64,000 nt of DNA from Variovorax sp. OV700 (GCF_900099805.1 NZ_FNDR01000002.1:372001-436000), one strand, 5' to 3'. Positions 25,038-33,832 are shown, counted from the first letter of the stretch. The notes: generated by a model not told the origin, from the sequence alone. Program-made: numbers and translations.

Positions 25038-25859
25038 ATGACCGACAAGTACGCCGTGATCGGCAATCCGATAGGACACACCAAGTCGCCGATGATCCAC
25101 GGCAGCTTCGCGCAAGCGACCGGCCAGGACATCGACTACAGCGCGATCGAGGGCTCGCTCGACCGCTTCGCCGACGACGTGCACGCATTTCGGAAGTCAG
25201 GCGGGCGAGGAATGAACGTCACGGCGCCCTTCAAGCTGCAGGCCTATGCGCTGGCCACCGAACGGCTCGAACGCGCCGAACTCGCCGGCGCCACCAATGC
25301 GCTCAAGTTCGAGGGCGACCGCATCATTGCCGACAACTTCGACGGCGTGGGCCTGACCAACGACATCCAGCGCAACCTGGGCTTCTCGCTCAAGGGGGCG
25401 CGCATGCTGGTGATCGGCGCTGGCGGTGCGGTGCGTGGCGCACTGCTGCCCTTTCTCGCGCAACAACCGAACGTCGTCGTATTGGCGAACCGCACAGAGG
25501 CAAAGGCCACCGATCTTGCAAGGCAGTTCGCTGGGCACGGCCACGTGCAATGCTGCGGCTACGGCGATCTGGCAGGAGAGCGATTCGACATCGTCATCAA
25601 CGGCACCTCGGCCAGCCTCAAGGGGGAGCTGCCGCCCCTGCCCGCCGAGACGCTTCAAGGTGCGAAGCTGGCCTACGAGCTCGCCTATGGCAAGGGTCTT
25701 ACGCCCTTCCTGCGTCTGGCGCAGCACGCCGGCGTGCCGAAGCTGGCCGACGGCGTCGGCATGCTCGTGGAACAGGCGGCGGAAGCCTTCTTGTGGTGGC
25801 GTGGCGTGCGTCCCGATACGCGCAGCGCCATCGAACGCATGACCATTCCTTTGGTCTGA
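25038..25859 (+). CDS. aroE: Shikimate dehydrogenase family protein
   Basis: This 273-residue enzyme has the shikimate-binding HTKSPMIHG, the catalytic Lys66 (NVTAPFK) and Asp102 (DNFDGVG) and the NADP Rossmann loop GAGGAVRG. It interconverts 3-dehydroshikimate and shikimate, or quinate in some paralogues. It follows the CoA-transferase by ten bases and is followed by a dehydroquinate dehydratase. As an operon member under LysR control it is more likely a catabolic paralogue than the biosynthetic AroE. Confidence 0.88.
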   Translation: MTDKYAVIGNPIGHTKSPMIHGSFAQATGQDIDYSAIEGSLDRFADDVHAFRKSGGRGMNVTAPFKLQAYALATERLERAELAGATNALKFEGDRIIADNFDGVGLTNDIQRNLGFSLKGARMLVIGAGGAVRGALLPFLAQQPNVVVLANRTEAKATDLARQFAGHGHVQCCGYGDLAGERFDIVINGTSASLKGELPPLPAETLQGAKLAYELAYGKGLTPFLRLAQHAGVPKLADGVGMLVEQAAEAFLWWRGVRPDTRSAIERMTIPLV

Positions 25860-25882
25860 TGCAACGAGACGCAGACAACCCC

Positions 25883-26326
25883 ATGAAGATCCTCATGCTG
25901 CACGGCATCAATCACAACATGTTCGGCAAGCGCGACCCGAAGCAATACGGCACGATGACGCTGGCCGAAATCGACGCGAAATTGCAAGCACTGGGCAAGG
26001 AACTCGGCGCCAAGGTCGAGAGCTTCCAGACCAACAGCGAAGGCGCGATGTGCGAGCGCATCCACCGCGGCTTCGTCGAGGGAGTGGACGCGGTGCTCAT
26101 CAACGCCGGCGCATGGACGCACTACAGCTACGGCATCCGCGACGCGCTGGCGATCCTTACGGTACCGGTCGTCGAACTGCACATGTCGAACATCCATGCG
26201 CGCGAGAAATTCCGCCACCACTCGGTGTTCGCGGAAATTGTGAAAGGACAGATTTGCGGATTTGGCGTCGACAGCTACATGCTCGGTCTGCGTGCCGCGG
26301 TATCGGCCGCCGCGCAGGCGCAATGA
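25883..26326 (+). CDS. aroQ: Type II 3-dehydroquinate dehydratase
   Basis: This 147-residue enzyme keeps the type II active site: Arg17 and Tyr22 in KRDPKQYG, the NSEG loop, INAGAWTHYS, and ELHMSNIHAREKFRHHS with His100 and Arg111. The first Asn of the usual NGPNLN motif is His (HGINHN), a departure from the canonical enzyme. It interconverts 3-dehydroquinate and 3-dehydroshikimate. An in-frame ATG at 25859, overlapping the aroE stop as TGATG, is an alternative start that adds eight residues. With AroE it could form a quinate/shikimate branch. Confidence 0.87.
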   Translation: MKILMLHGINHNMFGKRDPKQYGTMTLAEIDAKLQALGKELGAKVESFQTNSEGAMCERIHRGFVEGVDAVLINAGAWTHYSYGIRDALAILTVPVVELHMSNIHAREKFRHHSVFAEIVKGQICGFGVDSYMLGLRAAVSAAAQAQ

Positions 26327-26408
26327 TGTTCATGTCGGTTGGTGTGTCGGACTTCGCCTGGACGCGAAGGCGGTGCGGGCAGCGACTCAGCGTTTCTTCA
26401 GCGCCCTG

Positions 26409-26786
26409 CTAGGGCACAGTGCCGCGCTTGGCGAAGATGCTGGCCACTTCCGCCATGTGCTCGGTTCCCCAGGTGCACAGCGGGACGATCGCCTCGGCCA
26501 GGCTGCGGCCGAGCGGGGTCAGCGCGTAGTCCACTCGCGGCGGCACCTCCTTGTAGTCGGTCCGCGCCAGCACGTGGTCGGCCTCCAGATCCTTCAAATG
26601 CTGGATCAGCACCTTGTCGCTGACACCCTCGATCAAGCGCTTGAGCTCGCCATAACGCCTCGGACCGTCGCGCAGGAAAAACAGGATCAGCGGTTTCCAC
26701 TTGCCCGAGATGATGCGCAGCGTGGCGTCGAGCCCGCAGGAAAAGCCGCCGGTACCGCAGGTTGGATGAGAAGGCGTCGTCGTCAT
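26409..26786 (-). CDS. HxlR-family transcriptional regulator
   Basis: This 125-residue winged-helix regulator has the family sequence CGLDATLRIISGKWKPLIL and the HTH (RRYGELKRLIEGVSDKVLIQHL). Cys10 and Cys17 sit before the HTH, where redox- or quinone-sensing relatives such as HypR and YodB have theirs. It diverges from an SDR gene, and repeated boxes lie between them, so it probably represses that gene and responds to an electrophile. Confidence 0.88.
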   Translation of the reverse strand: MTTTPSHPTCGTGGFSCGLDATLRIISGKWKPLILFFLRDGPRRYGELKRLIEGVSDKVLIQHLKDLEADHVLARTDYKEVPPRVDYALTPLGRSLAEAIVPLCTWGTEHMAEVASIFAKRGTVP

Positions 26787-26792
26787 TATTTG

Positions 26793-26849
26793 ATACTTAC
26801 CAAAAAGTGCATACTTGTCCTTAGGTTATCAGAACTCCATACTTGTCCT
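26793..26849. promoter_or_regulatory. Repeated boxes, candidate HxlR operators
   Basis: CATACTTGTCCT occurs twice, at 26810-26821 and 26838-26849 (28-bp period), and ATACTT occurs a third time at 26793-26798. All are in the AT-richer divergent promoter between the HxlR and SDR genes. Confidence 0.6.
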
Positions 26850-26895
26850 CAAGCAATTCCTGCTTCTGTGCAACTCGAAACTATGGATTCATGAC

Positions 26896-27630
26896 ATGAC
26901 CAGACTGAATGGAAAGACCGCCGTGATCACCGGCGGCGCCACCGGCATCGGCCGCGCCGCGGCACAGCGCTTTATCGAGGAGGGCGCCTTCGTCTTCATC
27001 TTCGGCCGCCGGCAGGAGGCGCTCGATGCCGCTGTGGCAGACCTCGGGCCCAACGCCCGCGCGGTGCAGGGCTCGGTCTCCCATCCGGCCGACCTCGACC
27101 GGCTCTACGCGGCGGTGAAGGCTGAGCGCGGAACCCTCGACATCGTGTTCGCCAATGCCGGGGCGGGAAGCCCGCTTCCGCTCGGCCAGATCACCGCCCA
27201 GCACATCGATGAAACCTTCGACACCAATGTGAAGGGGACGATCTTCACGGTCCAGAAGGCGCTGCCGCTGATGGGCGAGGGCGGTTCGATCATCCTGACC
27301 GGATCGAGCGCCGGCACCACGGGCGCCCCGGCGTTCAGCGCCTACAGCGCGAGCAAGGCCGCAGTTCGCAACCTCGCGCGGACCTGGGCGGAGGACCTGA
27401 AGGGCACCGGCATCCGGGTCAACGTGCTGTCGCCCGGGCCGACGGCAACCGAACTCGCGAAGGCCGCGCTGGGCGAAGAGGGGATGAAAGTCTTCGCCGC
27501 GATGAATCCGCTCCAGCGCATGGCCGATCCGGCGGAGCTCGGGGCTGCGGCTGTCTTTCTCGCCTCGTCCGACAGCAGCTTCATGACCGCCAGCGAGGTT
27601 GCCGTTGACGGCGGCCTGGCACAAATCTGA
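26896..27630 (+). CDS. Short-chain dehydrogenase/reductase
   Basis: This 244-residue classical SDR has the cofactor loop GGATGIGR, NAGAG, the catalytic Ser-Tyr150-Lys154 (YSASK) and the PGPTATEL loop. The ATG at 26896 sets the usual distance to the first strand. It oxidises or reduces an alcohol or ketone with NAD(P)H. Divergent from an HxlR gene with shared operator-like repeats, it is probably induced by a reactive compound that the regulator senses. Confidence 0.9.
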   Translation: MTRLNGKTAVITGGATGIGRAAAQRFIEEGAFVFIFGRRQEALDAAVADLGPNARAVQGSVSHPADLDRLYAAVKAERGTLDIVFANAGAGSPLPLGQITAQHIDETFDTNVKGTIFTVQKALPLMGEGGSIILTGSSAGTTGAPAFSAYSASKAAVRNLARTWAEDLKGTGIRVNVLSPGPTATELAKAALGEEGMKVFAAMNPLQRMADPAELGAAAVFLASSDSSFMTASEVAVDGGLAQI

Positions 27631-27696
27631 CGCACTACGCCCGAGGGTCGCTCGATCGTTCGGAGCCGGCAGGGCGTGACAAACCAAAGGAAGACA

Positions 27697-28296
27697 ATGA
27701 GCTACGCAATCATCGGCTTCGGCCCTGTCGGCCAGGCCCTGGCCAAGGCGTTTGCCCGCAAGGGCATCGAAGTGTCTGTCGCAACCACGCGTGACCCGGA
27801 AAGCTTTGCCTCCGCCGCGGCCGCGATCGGACCTACGATCATTCCCAGAAAGTTGGCAGAAGCGGTCAAGGCCGACATCGTCTTTTTGGCTGTGCGCTTC
27901 GAGTCGCACCCGGATGTCGCGAAGGCGCTGTCCACCTGGCAGGGGAAGACCATCGTCGATGTGACGAATGCCTACGGCGTGCCCCCTGAGCAGCTGGGAG
28001 GACAGCCTTCCTCCACGGTCGTCGCGCAGGCCTTCACTGGTGGAAGACTGGTCAAAGGCTTCAACCATTTGGTCGCTGCCGTTCTTGGCCGAGATCCCAC
28101 CGTACATGGTGGCAAGAGGGTCGTGTTCCTGGCCAGCGACGATGACGGCGCAGCAGCGGAGATTGGTGCGCTCGCGGAAAATCTCGGGTTCTCGCCGATC
28201 AAGCTTGGCGGGCTTTCGGAAGGTGGACTGCTTGTGCAGGCGCGCGGAAATAGCTGGGGTCAACTGATCTTTAAGGACTTGGTCAAGGTCGACTGA
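27697..28296 (+). CDS. NADPH-dependent F420 reductase-like NAD(P)-binding protein
   Basis: This 199-residue protein begins with the Rossmann strand YAIIGFGPVGQALAKAF, and its length and the VDVTNAYG and GFNHL-type segments match the NADP_oxred_F420 family. Bacteria without F420 have many such proteins; they probably act as NADPH-dependent reductases. A good AAGGAAG precedes the ATG. It follows the SDR gene by 66 bases and may share its regulation. Confidence 0.82.
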   Translation: MSYAIIGFGPVGQALAKAFARKGIEVSVATTRDPESFASAAAAIGPTIIPRKLAEAVKADIVFLAVRFESHPDVAKALSTWQGKTIVDVTNAYGVPPEQLGGQPSSTVVAQAFTGGRLVKGFNHLVAAVLGRDPTVHGGKRVVFLASDDDGAAAEIGALAENLGFSPIKLGGLSEGGLLVQARGNSWGQLIFKDLVKVD

Positions 28297-28362
28297 TAAA
28301 TGTGATCGCAAATCTCGATGGCGGGCGGCTGCTTGTCGCCGTTCGCCATGCGAGCAGCATAC

Positions 28363-29523
28363 CTACCGCTCCCCTATGCGACAGGGTGCTGCGGCCAACA
28401 TCCGCGCTGCGCGCAGGAATGCCGCCGGACCAACCCAGCTGACATTCCAGTTGCCCGCGACCGGCACCTCGCGCTTGTGCGCGATCACCATTTCCCGCTT
28501 CGGCACGACCAGAATGTACTGGCCATGCACGCCCCACGCCATGTAGGCGCCGCTCAGCGGCGAGTCTTGCGGCTCTTCGAGCAGCCACCACAGATAGCCA
28601 TATCCGAAGCCCCGCCGTGCCGTGTGCGGCGGATGCATCTGTGCAGCGGGCGTGGTCTGGTGCGTCATTTGTTCGACCCAGTCGGCCGGCACGAGTTGCT
28701 GGCCGCGCCAATCGCCCTGGCGCAGCATCAAGTAACCCAGGCGTGCCATGTCACGCGTGGACAGGTAGAAGGGGTAGGCCAAGTGCTGCGAGCGCCGCGC
28801 GTCGCCGCTGCGTGCATGGCGGGCAAGATCGAAATCTTCCAGCTGTAGAGGCGTGGCCAGCTCGTCCGCGAAAGCCTGGTAGATGTTTTGCCCGGTCAGG
28901 CGTTCGAAGATGGTGCCTGCAGTGTTGAAGTCCCAGTTGTTGTACAAGAAGTAGCTGCCGGGCACATGCGATCCACGTGGGGGCGCTGCCGCCGCGTCGT
29001 CACCGCCATTGGCGGCCGCGTGGTAGACCCCTGAACGCGCGGCGAGCAGGTCGCGCAGCCTGGCTTGCCGCTCGATCGGCAGCAAGCCGCCCACGTCGTC
29101 GATGCCCAGGTCAGCCAGCGTGCGGTCGAGGTCGATAGTGCCGTTGGCCACGTACTTGCCGTACATCATCGAGAGCACGCTCTTGCGCACCGAGAACACG
29201 ATGCTGACGGTCTGGACCGGGCCCTCGCTGAACAGCACGCGGCCGTCCTGCACGGCCATGAGCGAGGTGGTGTCCAGCGTGCGTATGTAGTCGCGAGTAG
29301 CGTCCAGGTCGCGGCGGCAGGCGCTGCCCGGCTCCGCTTCATACGCCGCCGACCAGGATGCTCCGGGGAAGACCACGGGCACGGCGGGCGTTGCGGTGGC
29401 GCATCCGCCGGAGAACATACACACTGCCACCCACATGGCCGAGTGCCTTGCGGCGAACAGCGCCTGTGTAGCTAAGCCTGCGATGCACTTGAAGAATTTC
29501 ACAACGAACTTCCAACGGGTCAA
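28363..29523 (-). CDS. Beta-lactamase-fold serine hydrolase, probable lipoprotein or exported
   Basis: This protein of up to 386 residues has the class C beta-lactamase/DD-peptidase fold: Ser111-x-x-Lys114 (FSVRKS), Tyr194 in YNN and a late WGVHGQY in place of the KTG box. It is an esterase- or peptidase-type enzyme. A hydrophobic stretch ending at Cys41 (FSGGCAT) resembles a lipobox, so it may be anchored in the envelope. The start is uncertain: a TTG at 29523 gives a basic N-terminus, while an ATG at 29436 would leave a short signal without positive charge. The TTG overlaps the stop of a short fragment upstream. Confidence 0.78.
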   Translation of the reverse strand: MTRWKFVVKFFKCIAGLATQALFAARHSAMWVAVCMFSGGCATATPAVPVVFPGASWSAAYEAEPGSACRRDLDATRDYIRTLDTTSLMAVQDGRVLFSEGPVQTVSIVFSVRKSVLSMMYGKYVANGTIDLDRTLADLGIDDVGGLLPIERQARLRDLLAARSGVYHAAANGGDDAAAAPPRGSHVPGSYFLYNNWDFNTAGTIFERLTGQNIYQAFADELATPLQLEDFDLARHARSGDARRSQHLAYPFYLSTRDMARLGYLMLRQGDWRGQQLVPADWVEQMTHQTTPAAQMHPPHTARRGFGYGYLWWLLEEPQDSPLSGAYMAWGVHGQYILVVPKREMVIAHKREVPVAGNWNVSWVGPAAFLRAARMLAAAPCRIGER

Positions 29524-29735
29524 GCGTCCAGCTGAAAGCCGGCAAAAAAATCGCCTTGATTTGACACTAGTTCAGCGGGCACACGACCGATGCTCCGTTC
29601 GAAGACTTCCGCGTCCACATTGCGCCCGCGGTTGACTCGAACGGGTGCCCGGCCCAGTGACGCGAAGACCGCATGCAGCTTGTCGACGGTGCTGTCGCTG
29701 GTACTTTCTCCCTTGGCGATTTCGACCAGCGGCAC
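29520..29735 (-). pseudogene. Possible transcriptional-activator (BTAD-like) fragment
   Basis: A 71-codon reverse frame contains LGRAPVRVNRGRNVDAEVFE and QGDFFAGFQLDA, which resemble the GDFLAGF region of BTAD (SARP-type) activators. It has neither the DNA-binding nor the ATPase parts. The rest of the 331-bp gap 29524-29854 holds nothing I recognise. The similarity is slight and could be chance. Confidence 0.3.
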
Positions 29736-29854
29736 GAGATGCGCAGGTCGAGCGTCCAGCCGTCACCCTCTCACCGTTCCTCCCTGGGCGACTTGTGCCT
29801 TCGCAGCAGGTCGCTGCACGTTAAGCTCGCGGCTTTGATGTTCTTTCGTACTCC

Positions 29855-30271
29855 ATGCTGTCTGCCGCCCGCCATCTCGCCTTCCACGGCTCCATCGTCT
29901 TGTTGTTCGGATTGCTGCTGGGCGCCCCCTATGCGCGAGCGATCAAGCGCAATGCGGCTGCGCACGTTGTGAACTCCTGGCGAGTCGCTCACTTGAGCCT
30001 GCCGATCGGTGCAACCTTGATGTTCGCGGTTGCGGCATGGCTGCCATCCGTCTCTGCTCCGGCGCCTCTTGCGTGGATCGTTGCCATCGCACTTATCGTG
30101 TCAGCATATGGATTCTGTGTCTCTACACCGCTGGCCGCGTTGACCGGGCGTCGCGGGCTTTCGGCCGGCGAGGGATTCGAACGTGTTGTTTATCTCGGCA
30201 ACATGCTTGGCGCGATCGCCTCAATTGTTGGCGGTGCGGCTTTGGTGGTTGCAGCGTTCATTTCTCTGTAG
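29855..30271 (+). CDS. Four-helix integral membrane protein
   Basis: This 138-residue protein has four hydrophobic segments (about residues 10-26, 48-65, 72-90 and 115-136), including LLFGLLLGAPYARAIKR and IVAIALIVSAYGFCVSTPLAAL. The family is not recognised; the pattern of a small polytopic protein with conserved Arg and His near the first loop is seen in several unannotated inner-membrane families. It is 123 bases upstream of a GST gene. Confidence 0.68.
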   Translation: MLSAARHLAFHGSIVLLFGLLLGAPYARAIKRNAAAHVVNSWRVAHLSLPIGATLMFAVAAWLPSVSAPAPLAWIVAIALIVSAYGFCVSTPLAALTGRRGLSAGEGFERVVYLGNMLGAIASIVGGAALVVAAFISL

Positions 30272-30394
30272 GCATGCCACGGGGCAGCAGGCGCGCTAGG
30301 TCTACTCCTGACCTCGCCAGCCAGGACAGAATGCGGGCCATACCTGCCGCTTGCAACCTGCGCCGCGCTTGCCGCACGTCGAAAGGACACCACG

Positions 30395-31048
30395 ATGACC
30401 ATCACCATCACCGCCTTTGAACGGTCACCCGACGGGGGCAAGGGTCTGGCGCGCGACACGCGCGTGCGCTGGGCACTGGAGGAGGCCGGCCTGCCCTACG
30501 AGGTGCGCCTGGTGTCCTTTCGCGCGATGAAGGAGGCCGCGCATCTGGCGCTGCATCCCTTCGGCCAGATCCCCACCTACGAAGAAGGCGACCTCGCGCT
30601 GTTCGAGACCGGCTCCATCGTGCTGCACATCGCCGAGCGCCAACAGGGCCTGTTCCCCGCCGATGCCAACGCAAGGGCGCGCGCCATCACGTGGATGTTC
30701 GCGGCGCTCAATACGGTCGAGCTTCCCATTCTCGAACTCGTCACCGTCAAGCTGGCGGAAGGCGACAGGCCCTGGAAAGCCGAGCGCCTGCCCCTCGTGG
30801 AGGACCGGGTGCGCGTCCGACTGAACCAGCTGGCTGCCCGCCTGGGCGACAGAGACTGGCTGGACGGCGGCTTCAGCGCGGGCGACCTGCTGATGGTGTC
30901 GGTGCTGCTGCGGCTCCGTCCGTCCGGCCTGTTGAACGAGTTTCCCAGTCTGGCTGCCTATGTCGCTCGCGGCGAAGCGCGGCCGGCCTACCAGCGGGCG
31001 TTTGCCGCGCAACTGGCGATCAACGCCGCCCCCTTGCCGGCGGGCTGA
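30395..31048 (+). CDS. Glutathione S-transferase family protein
   Basis: This 217-residue protein has the thioredoxin-like N-terminal domain (RVRWALEEAGLPYEVRLVSF; the loop FGQIPTYEEGDLALFETGSI with the cis-Pro and the Glu-Thr that bind the glutathione gamma-glutamyl group) and an all-helical C-terminal domain with FSAGDLLMVSVLLRL. It probably conjugates or reduces with glutathione. The position of the catalytic Ser or Tyr is not obvious. The neighbours do not point to a pathway. Confidence 0.87.
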   Translation: MTITITAFERSPDGGKGLARDTRVRWALEEAGLPYEVRLVSFRAMKEAAHLALHPFGQIPTYEEGDLALFETGSIVLHIAERQQGLFPADANARARAITWMFAALNTVELPILELVTVKLAEGDRPWKAERLPLVEDRVRVRLNQLAARLGDRDWLDGGFSAGDLLMVSVLLRLRPSGLLNEFPSLAAYVARGEARPAYQRAFAAQLAINAAPLPAG

Positions 31049-31147
31049 GGGGGGGCGCGGACGAAGCGATGCACGGCCGACCGCAAGGTGTCTGCGCCCC
31101 GACCCTAGGCTGCACGTTGCCAATTGGTTGGGTCGGCCGCTTCACGT

Positions 31148-31222
31148 TCAGATGATGAACCACAAAGCGAGGAATACAAGCAAATACGAAGACACCAGGA
31201 GCTGAGCGAACTGTTTGGCCAT
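31148..31222 (-). CDS. 24-residue hydrophobic small protein
   Basis: An ATG at 31222 with GGAGAA seven bases upstream encodes MAKQFAQLLVSSYLLVF followed by LALWFII and TGA. It is a single predicted membrane helix with a short basic N-terminus, a typical shape for small membrane proteins. It lies in the otherwise empty 412-bp stretch 31049-31460 between a GST and a LysR gene. No family is recognised. Confidence 0.5.
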   Translation of the reverse strand: MAKQFAQLLVSSYLLVFLALWFII

Positions 31223-31460
31223 GTGCGTTCTCCAGTGAAGTGGACAGCTGGCGCCGCTTGTCTACCTGTCTTGGGGCAAAGCGTTTCGCCGTGAAACCAC
31301 TGTAGAAATTGCGCCGCACGCGCGCATGAGCGGTACGCACCTTTTTCCGGGGAGACAAATGCCCTCACTGATGCTGCCCTCGACAAGCGCCTCCGCCGGC
31401 GAGGTTCTCACCCCTCGCATCCCGAAGCCACCCTAACCACGCATCAACGTCGATCCGCAC

Positions 31461-32357
31461 TCAGACCGGTGCAGCTCCCGCAAGGTGTGGAGACCGGTCG
31501 CAATGCTCGATCAGGAGTTCGGTCAGGACCCGAATCTTCCGAGCGGGATGCTGACCGGGCGGGCGGATGACATAGGCACCTGCCGGGGGTGGCGGATGAC
31601 GTGTCATCACCGGCACGAGTGCCCCGGACGCCAAATGCTCATGGGTGAGCCAATCCGGCAAGTAAGCGATTCCGAGTCCTGCAGTGGCGGCAGTGACCAA
31701 CGCGGTACCGTTGTCGCTCTTGAAGCGCCCCTGCGGATGAACCGTGATGATCCTGTCGCCGTCCATGAGTTGCCAGGCTTCGGTTCCCTGCATAAGGGCT
31801 TGGTGGGCGGCAAGCTCCTCTGGGGTCTCGGGCGACCCATGCGCCTTGACATAGTCCGGACTTGCGACCAGCTTCCCATGGATACGACCGATGCGTCTTG
31901 CGATCAAGCCGGAGTCCTGAAGATAGCCAACCCGTATCGCACAGTCGTAGCCTTCCGCAATGAGGTCGACGAACCGATCGCTGTAGCAGGCCTGGATGTG
32001 AAGCTGAGGATGGCGTCGTGCCATTTCCGCGAGGATGGGAGCAAAGTGGGTCGGGCCGAAAGAAAGCGGCGCGGCAACCCTCAAACGGCCGCGAAGTTCG
32101 CCGGCAGGCAGGATCGCCTCCCTGGCCGTGTCGATCTCGGCGCAGACCCTGGCCGCATAGTCGCGGAATGTGGCCCCGGCTTCTGTGAGCGCGGCCCCGC
32201 GAGTGGATCGCGAAAGCAACTGAACACCAAGTTCCGCTTCAAGCCGCAACAGGCGACGGCTGACGATGGACTTGGCCACGCCGAGCCGGAGCGCGGCCGA
32301 CGAAATCCCTCCTGCATCCGCAACTTCTACGAAGGTCTGTAGCTCTTCGATGTCCAA
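31461..32357 (-). CDS. LysR-family transcriptional regulator (TTG start)
   Basis: This 298-residue regulator begins MDIEELQTFVEVADAGGISS with the LysR HTH (AALRLGVAKSIVSRRLLRLE), and a CRP-like subgroup effector domain follows. The start codon is TTG at 32357, supported by AGAGGA nine bases upstream and by the fit to the family N-terminus. It diverges from the isochorismatase-like hydrolase gene at 32508 and probably regulates it. Confidence 0.88.
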   Translation of the reverse strand: MDIEELQTFVEVADAGGISSAALRLGVAKSIVSRRLLRLEAELGVQLLSRSTRGAALTEAGATFRDYAARVCAEIDTAREAILPAGELRGRLRVAAPLSFGPTHFAPILAEMARRHPQLHIQACYSDRFVDLIAEGYDCAIRVGYLQDSGLIARRIGRIHGKLVASPDYVKAHGSPETPEELAAHQALMQGTEAWQLMDGDRIITVHPQGRFKSDNGTALVTAATAGLGIAYLPDWLTHEHLASGALVPVMTRHPPPPAGAYVIRPPGQHPARKIRVLTELLIEHCDRSPHLAGAAPV

Positions 32358-32507
32358 CTGAGCGTTCCTCTTTTCGCGACACAGCTCGCCCCGAAATGGT
32401 ACTACCGCAGCGGATTCGGGAACAACACAATGCGTCAGGCAAACGTCGCCGCCGGCGAACGCTTTCGCAAATCAATCCCGCTCAAAGCGGCAACAAAGGA
32501 TGCATCA

Positions 32508-33161
32508 ATGACTTTTCGCAACGGCCTTACTTCACTTCTTCGTCCAGAAGATTCGGTGCTCGTTCTGATCGACCACCAGCCTTACCAACTTGCGAACGTG
32601 AACAGCCACGAACCGCAGATGGTGATCAATAACACGGCAGGGCTGGCGAAGGCCGCCAGGGCCTTTGGCGTCCCTACCATCCTGACGTCGGTAATCGCCG
32701 CCCGAGGCGGTCTCCTCTTCCCCCAGATCACCGATGTATTCCCTGACCAAGAGGTGATCGACCGGACGTTCATCAACACGTGGGAGGATCAGAAGGTGGT
32801 GGACGCGGTGAAGGCAACGGGTCGCAAGCAGCTGGTCATCGCGGGCCTTTGGACCGAGGTTTGCGTCGCGATGCCGACAATCCAGGCCCTTGGCGAAGGC
32901 TGGGACGTTACGGTGATCACCGATGCCTCGGGCGGTGTTTCAGTCGAGGCCCATGAGGTCGCCATTCAGCGCATGATCGCGGCCGGTGCGAACATGATGA
33001 CCTGGATGGCGCTCGCCGCCGAATGGCAGCGCGATTGGGCTCGGACCGATCAAGCCGTTGCACTGACGGAAGTGATCACCCAACATGCCGGCGGCAGCGG
33101 CATCGCGTTCCTGTGGGAGCAGCAGCTGCTCAACACGCCTGTGCCTGGCAACGCAGGATAA
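32508..33161 (+). CDS. Isochorismatase-like (YcaC-type) cysteine hydrolase
   Basis: This 217-residue hydrolase has the catalytic Asp22 (VLIDHQPYQ) and nucleophile Cys119 (WTEVCVAMP), with the non-prolyl cis-peptide region just before it. The arrangement resembles YcaC/nicotinamidase-like amidases of unknown substrate. The ATG at 32508 with AAAGGA upstream is the start; the frame is open 26 codons further but without family similarity. A LysR gene diverges from it. Confidence 0.88.
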   Translation: MTFRNGLTSLLRPEDSVLVLIDHQPYQLANVNSHEPQMVINNTAGLAKAARAFGVPTILTSVIAARGGLLFPQITDVFPDQEVIDRTFINTWEDQKVVDAVKATGRKQLVIAGLWTEVCVAMPTIQALGEGWDVTVITDASGGVSVEAHEVAIQRMIAAGANMMTWMALAAEWQRDWARTDQAVALTEVITQHAGGSGIAFLWEQQLLNTPVPGNAG

Positions 33162-33307
33162 TTTGAGCGGGGATGAAGGGGTTCTTGCGCGGCGTCGCGA
33201 GCCAGCTCGAAAATGCCGCCTGGAACCGCCGGTGACGATCGATCATCGGGGTGCACCACGAGTGTTTGAACCCGGATCCGGCCCGACAACATCAGGAGAG
33301 CCCCGCA

Positions 33308-33832
33308 ATGACGATCATCGTGTCTGCCGACAGGCGCCGCGAAGGCATACCCGCCGCAGCCGCTCGGCTGGCGCCCTATCTGGGCATTGCCTTCGCCGTT
33401 GTGCTGCTGGACCAGGCATCGAAGTCGTTCGCCACGCGATTCCTGGGCGGGGGCGACGTCTTTCCCATCACGCCCTTTGCCGACCTCGTCCTGGCGCACA
33501 ACCGGGGCGTTGCCTTCTCCTTCTTGGCCGACGCCTCGGGCTGGCAGCGATGGCTGTTCACGGCGCTTGCCATCGCGGCGGCTGCGTTCATCTTCAAGCT
33601 GCTGGTGCAGCCCAGCGGCACACGGTTGTTCAGAGCGGCCTTGGCACTTGTGCTCGGCGGGGCCCTGGGAAATGCGATCGACCGTTCATGGCAGGGGCAT
33701 GTGGTCGACTTCATCCATCTCTATTGGCGCGAGGTCTACGACTTCGCCATCTTCAACGTGGCCGATTGCGCCATCACTGCAGGCGCGGCGCTTCTGGTCC
33801 TGGCTGAAGTCAGGCGGTCGCGAGCCGCTTGA
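33308..33832 (+). CDS. lspA: Signal peptidase II (prolipoprotein signal peptidase)
   Basis: This 174-residue inner-membrane aspartic protease has the conserved NRGVAFSF, GNAIDR (catalytic Asp125), VVDFI and FNVADCAI (catalytic Asp153) boxes and four membrane helices. It cleaves lipoprotein signals before the lipid-modified cysteine. An AGGAGA precedes the ATG at 33308. It is far from the usual ileS-lspA setting and so may be a second copy serving a particular lipoprotein. Confidence 0.9.
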   Translation: MTIIVSADRRREGIPAAAARLAPYLGIAFAVVLLDQASKSFATRFLGGGDVFPITPFADLVLAHNRGVAFSFLADASGWQRWLFTALAIAAAAFIFKLLVQPSGTRLFRAALALVLGGALGNAIDRSWQGHVVDFIHLYWREVYDFAIFNVADCAITAGAALLVLAEVRRSRAA

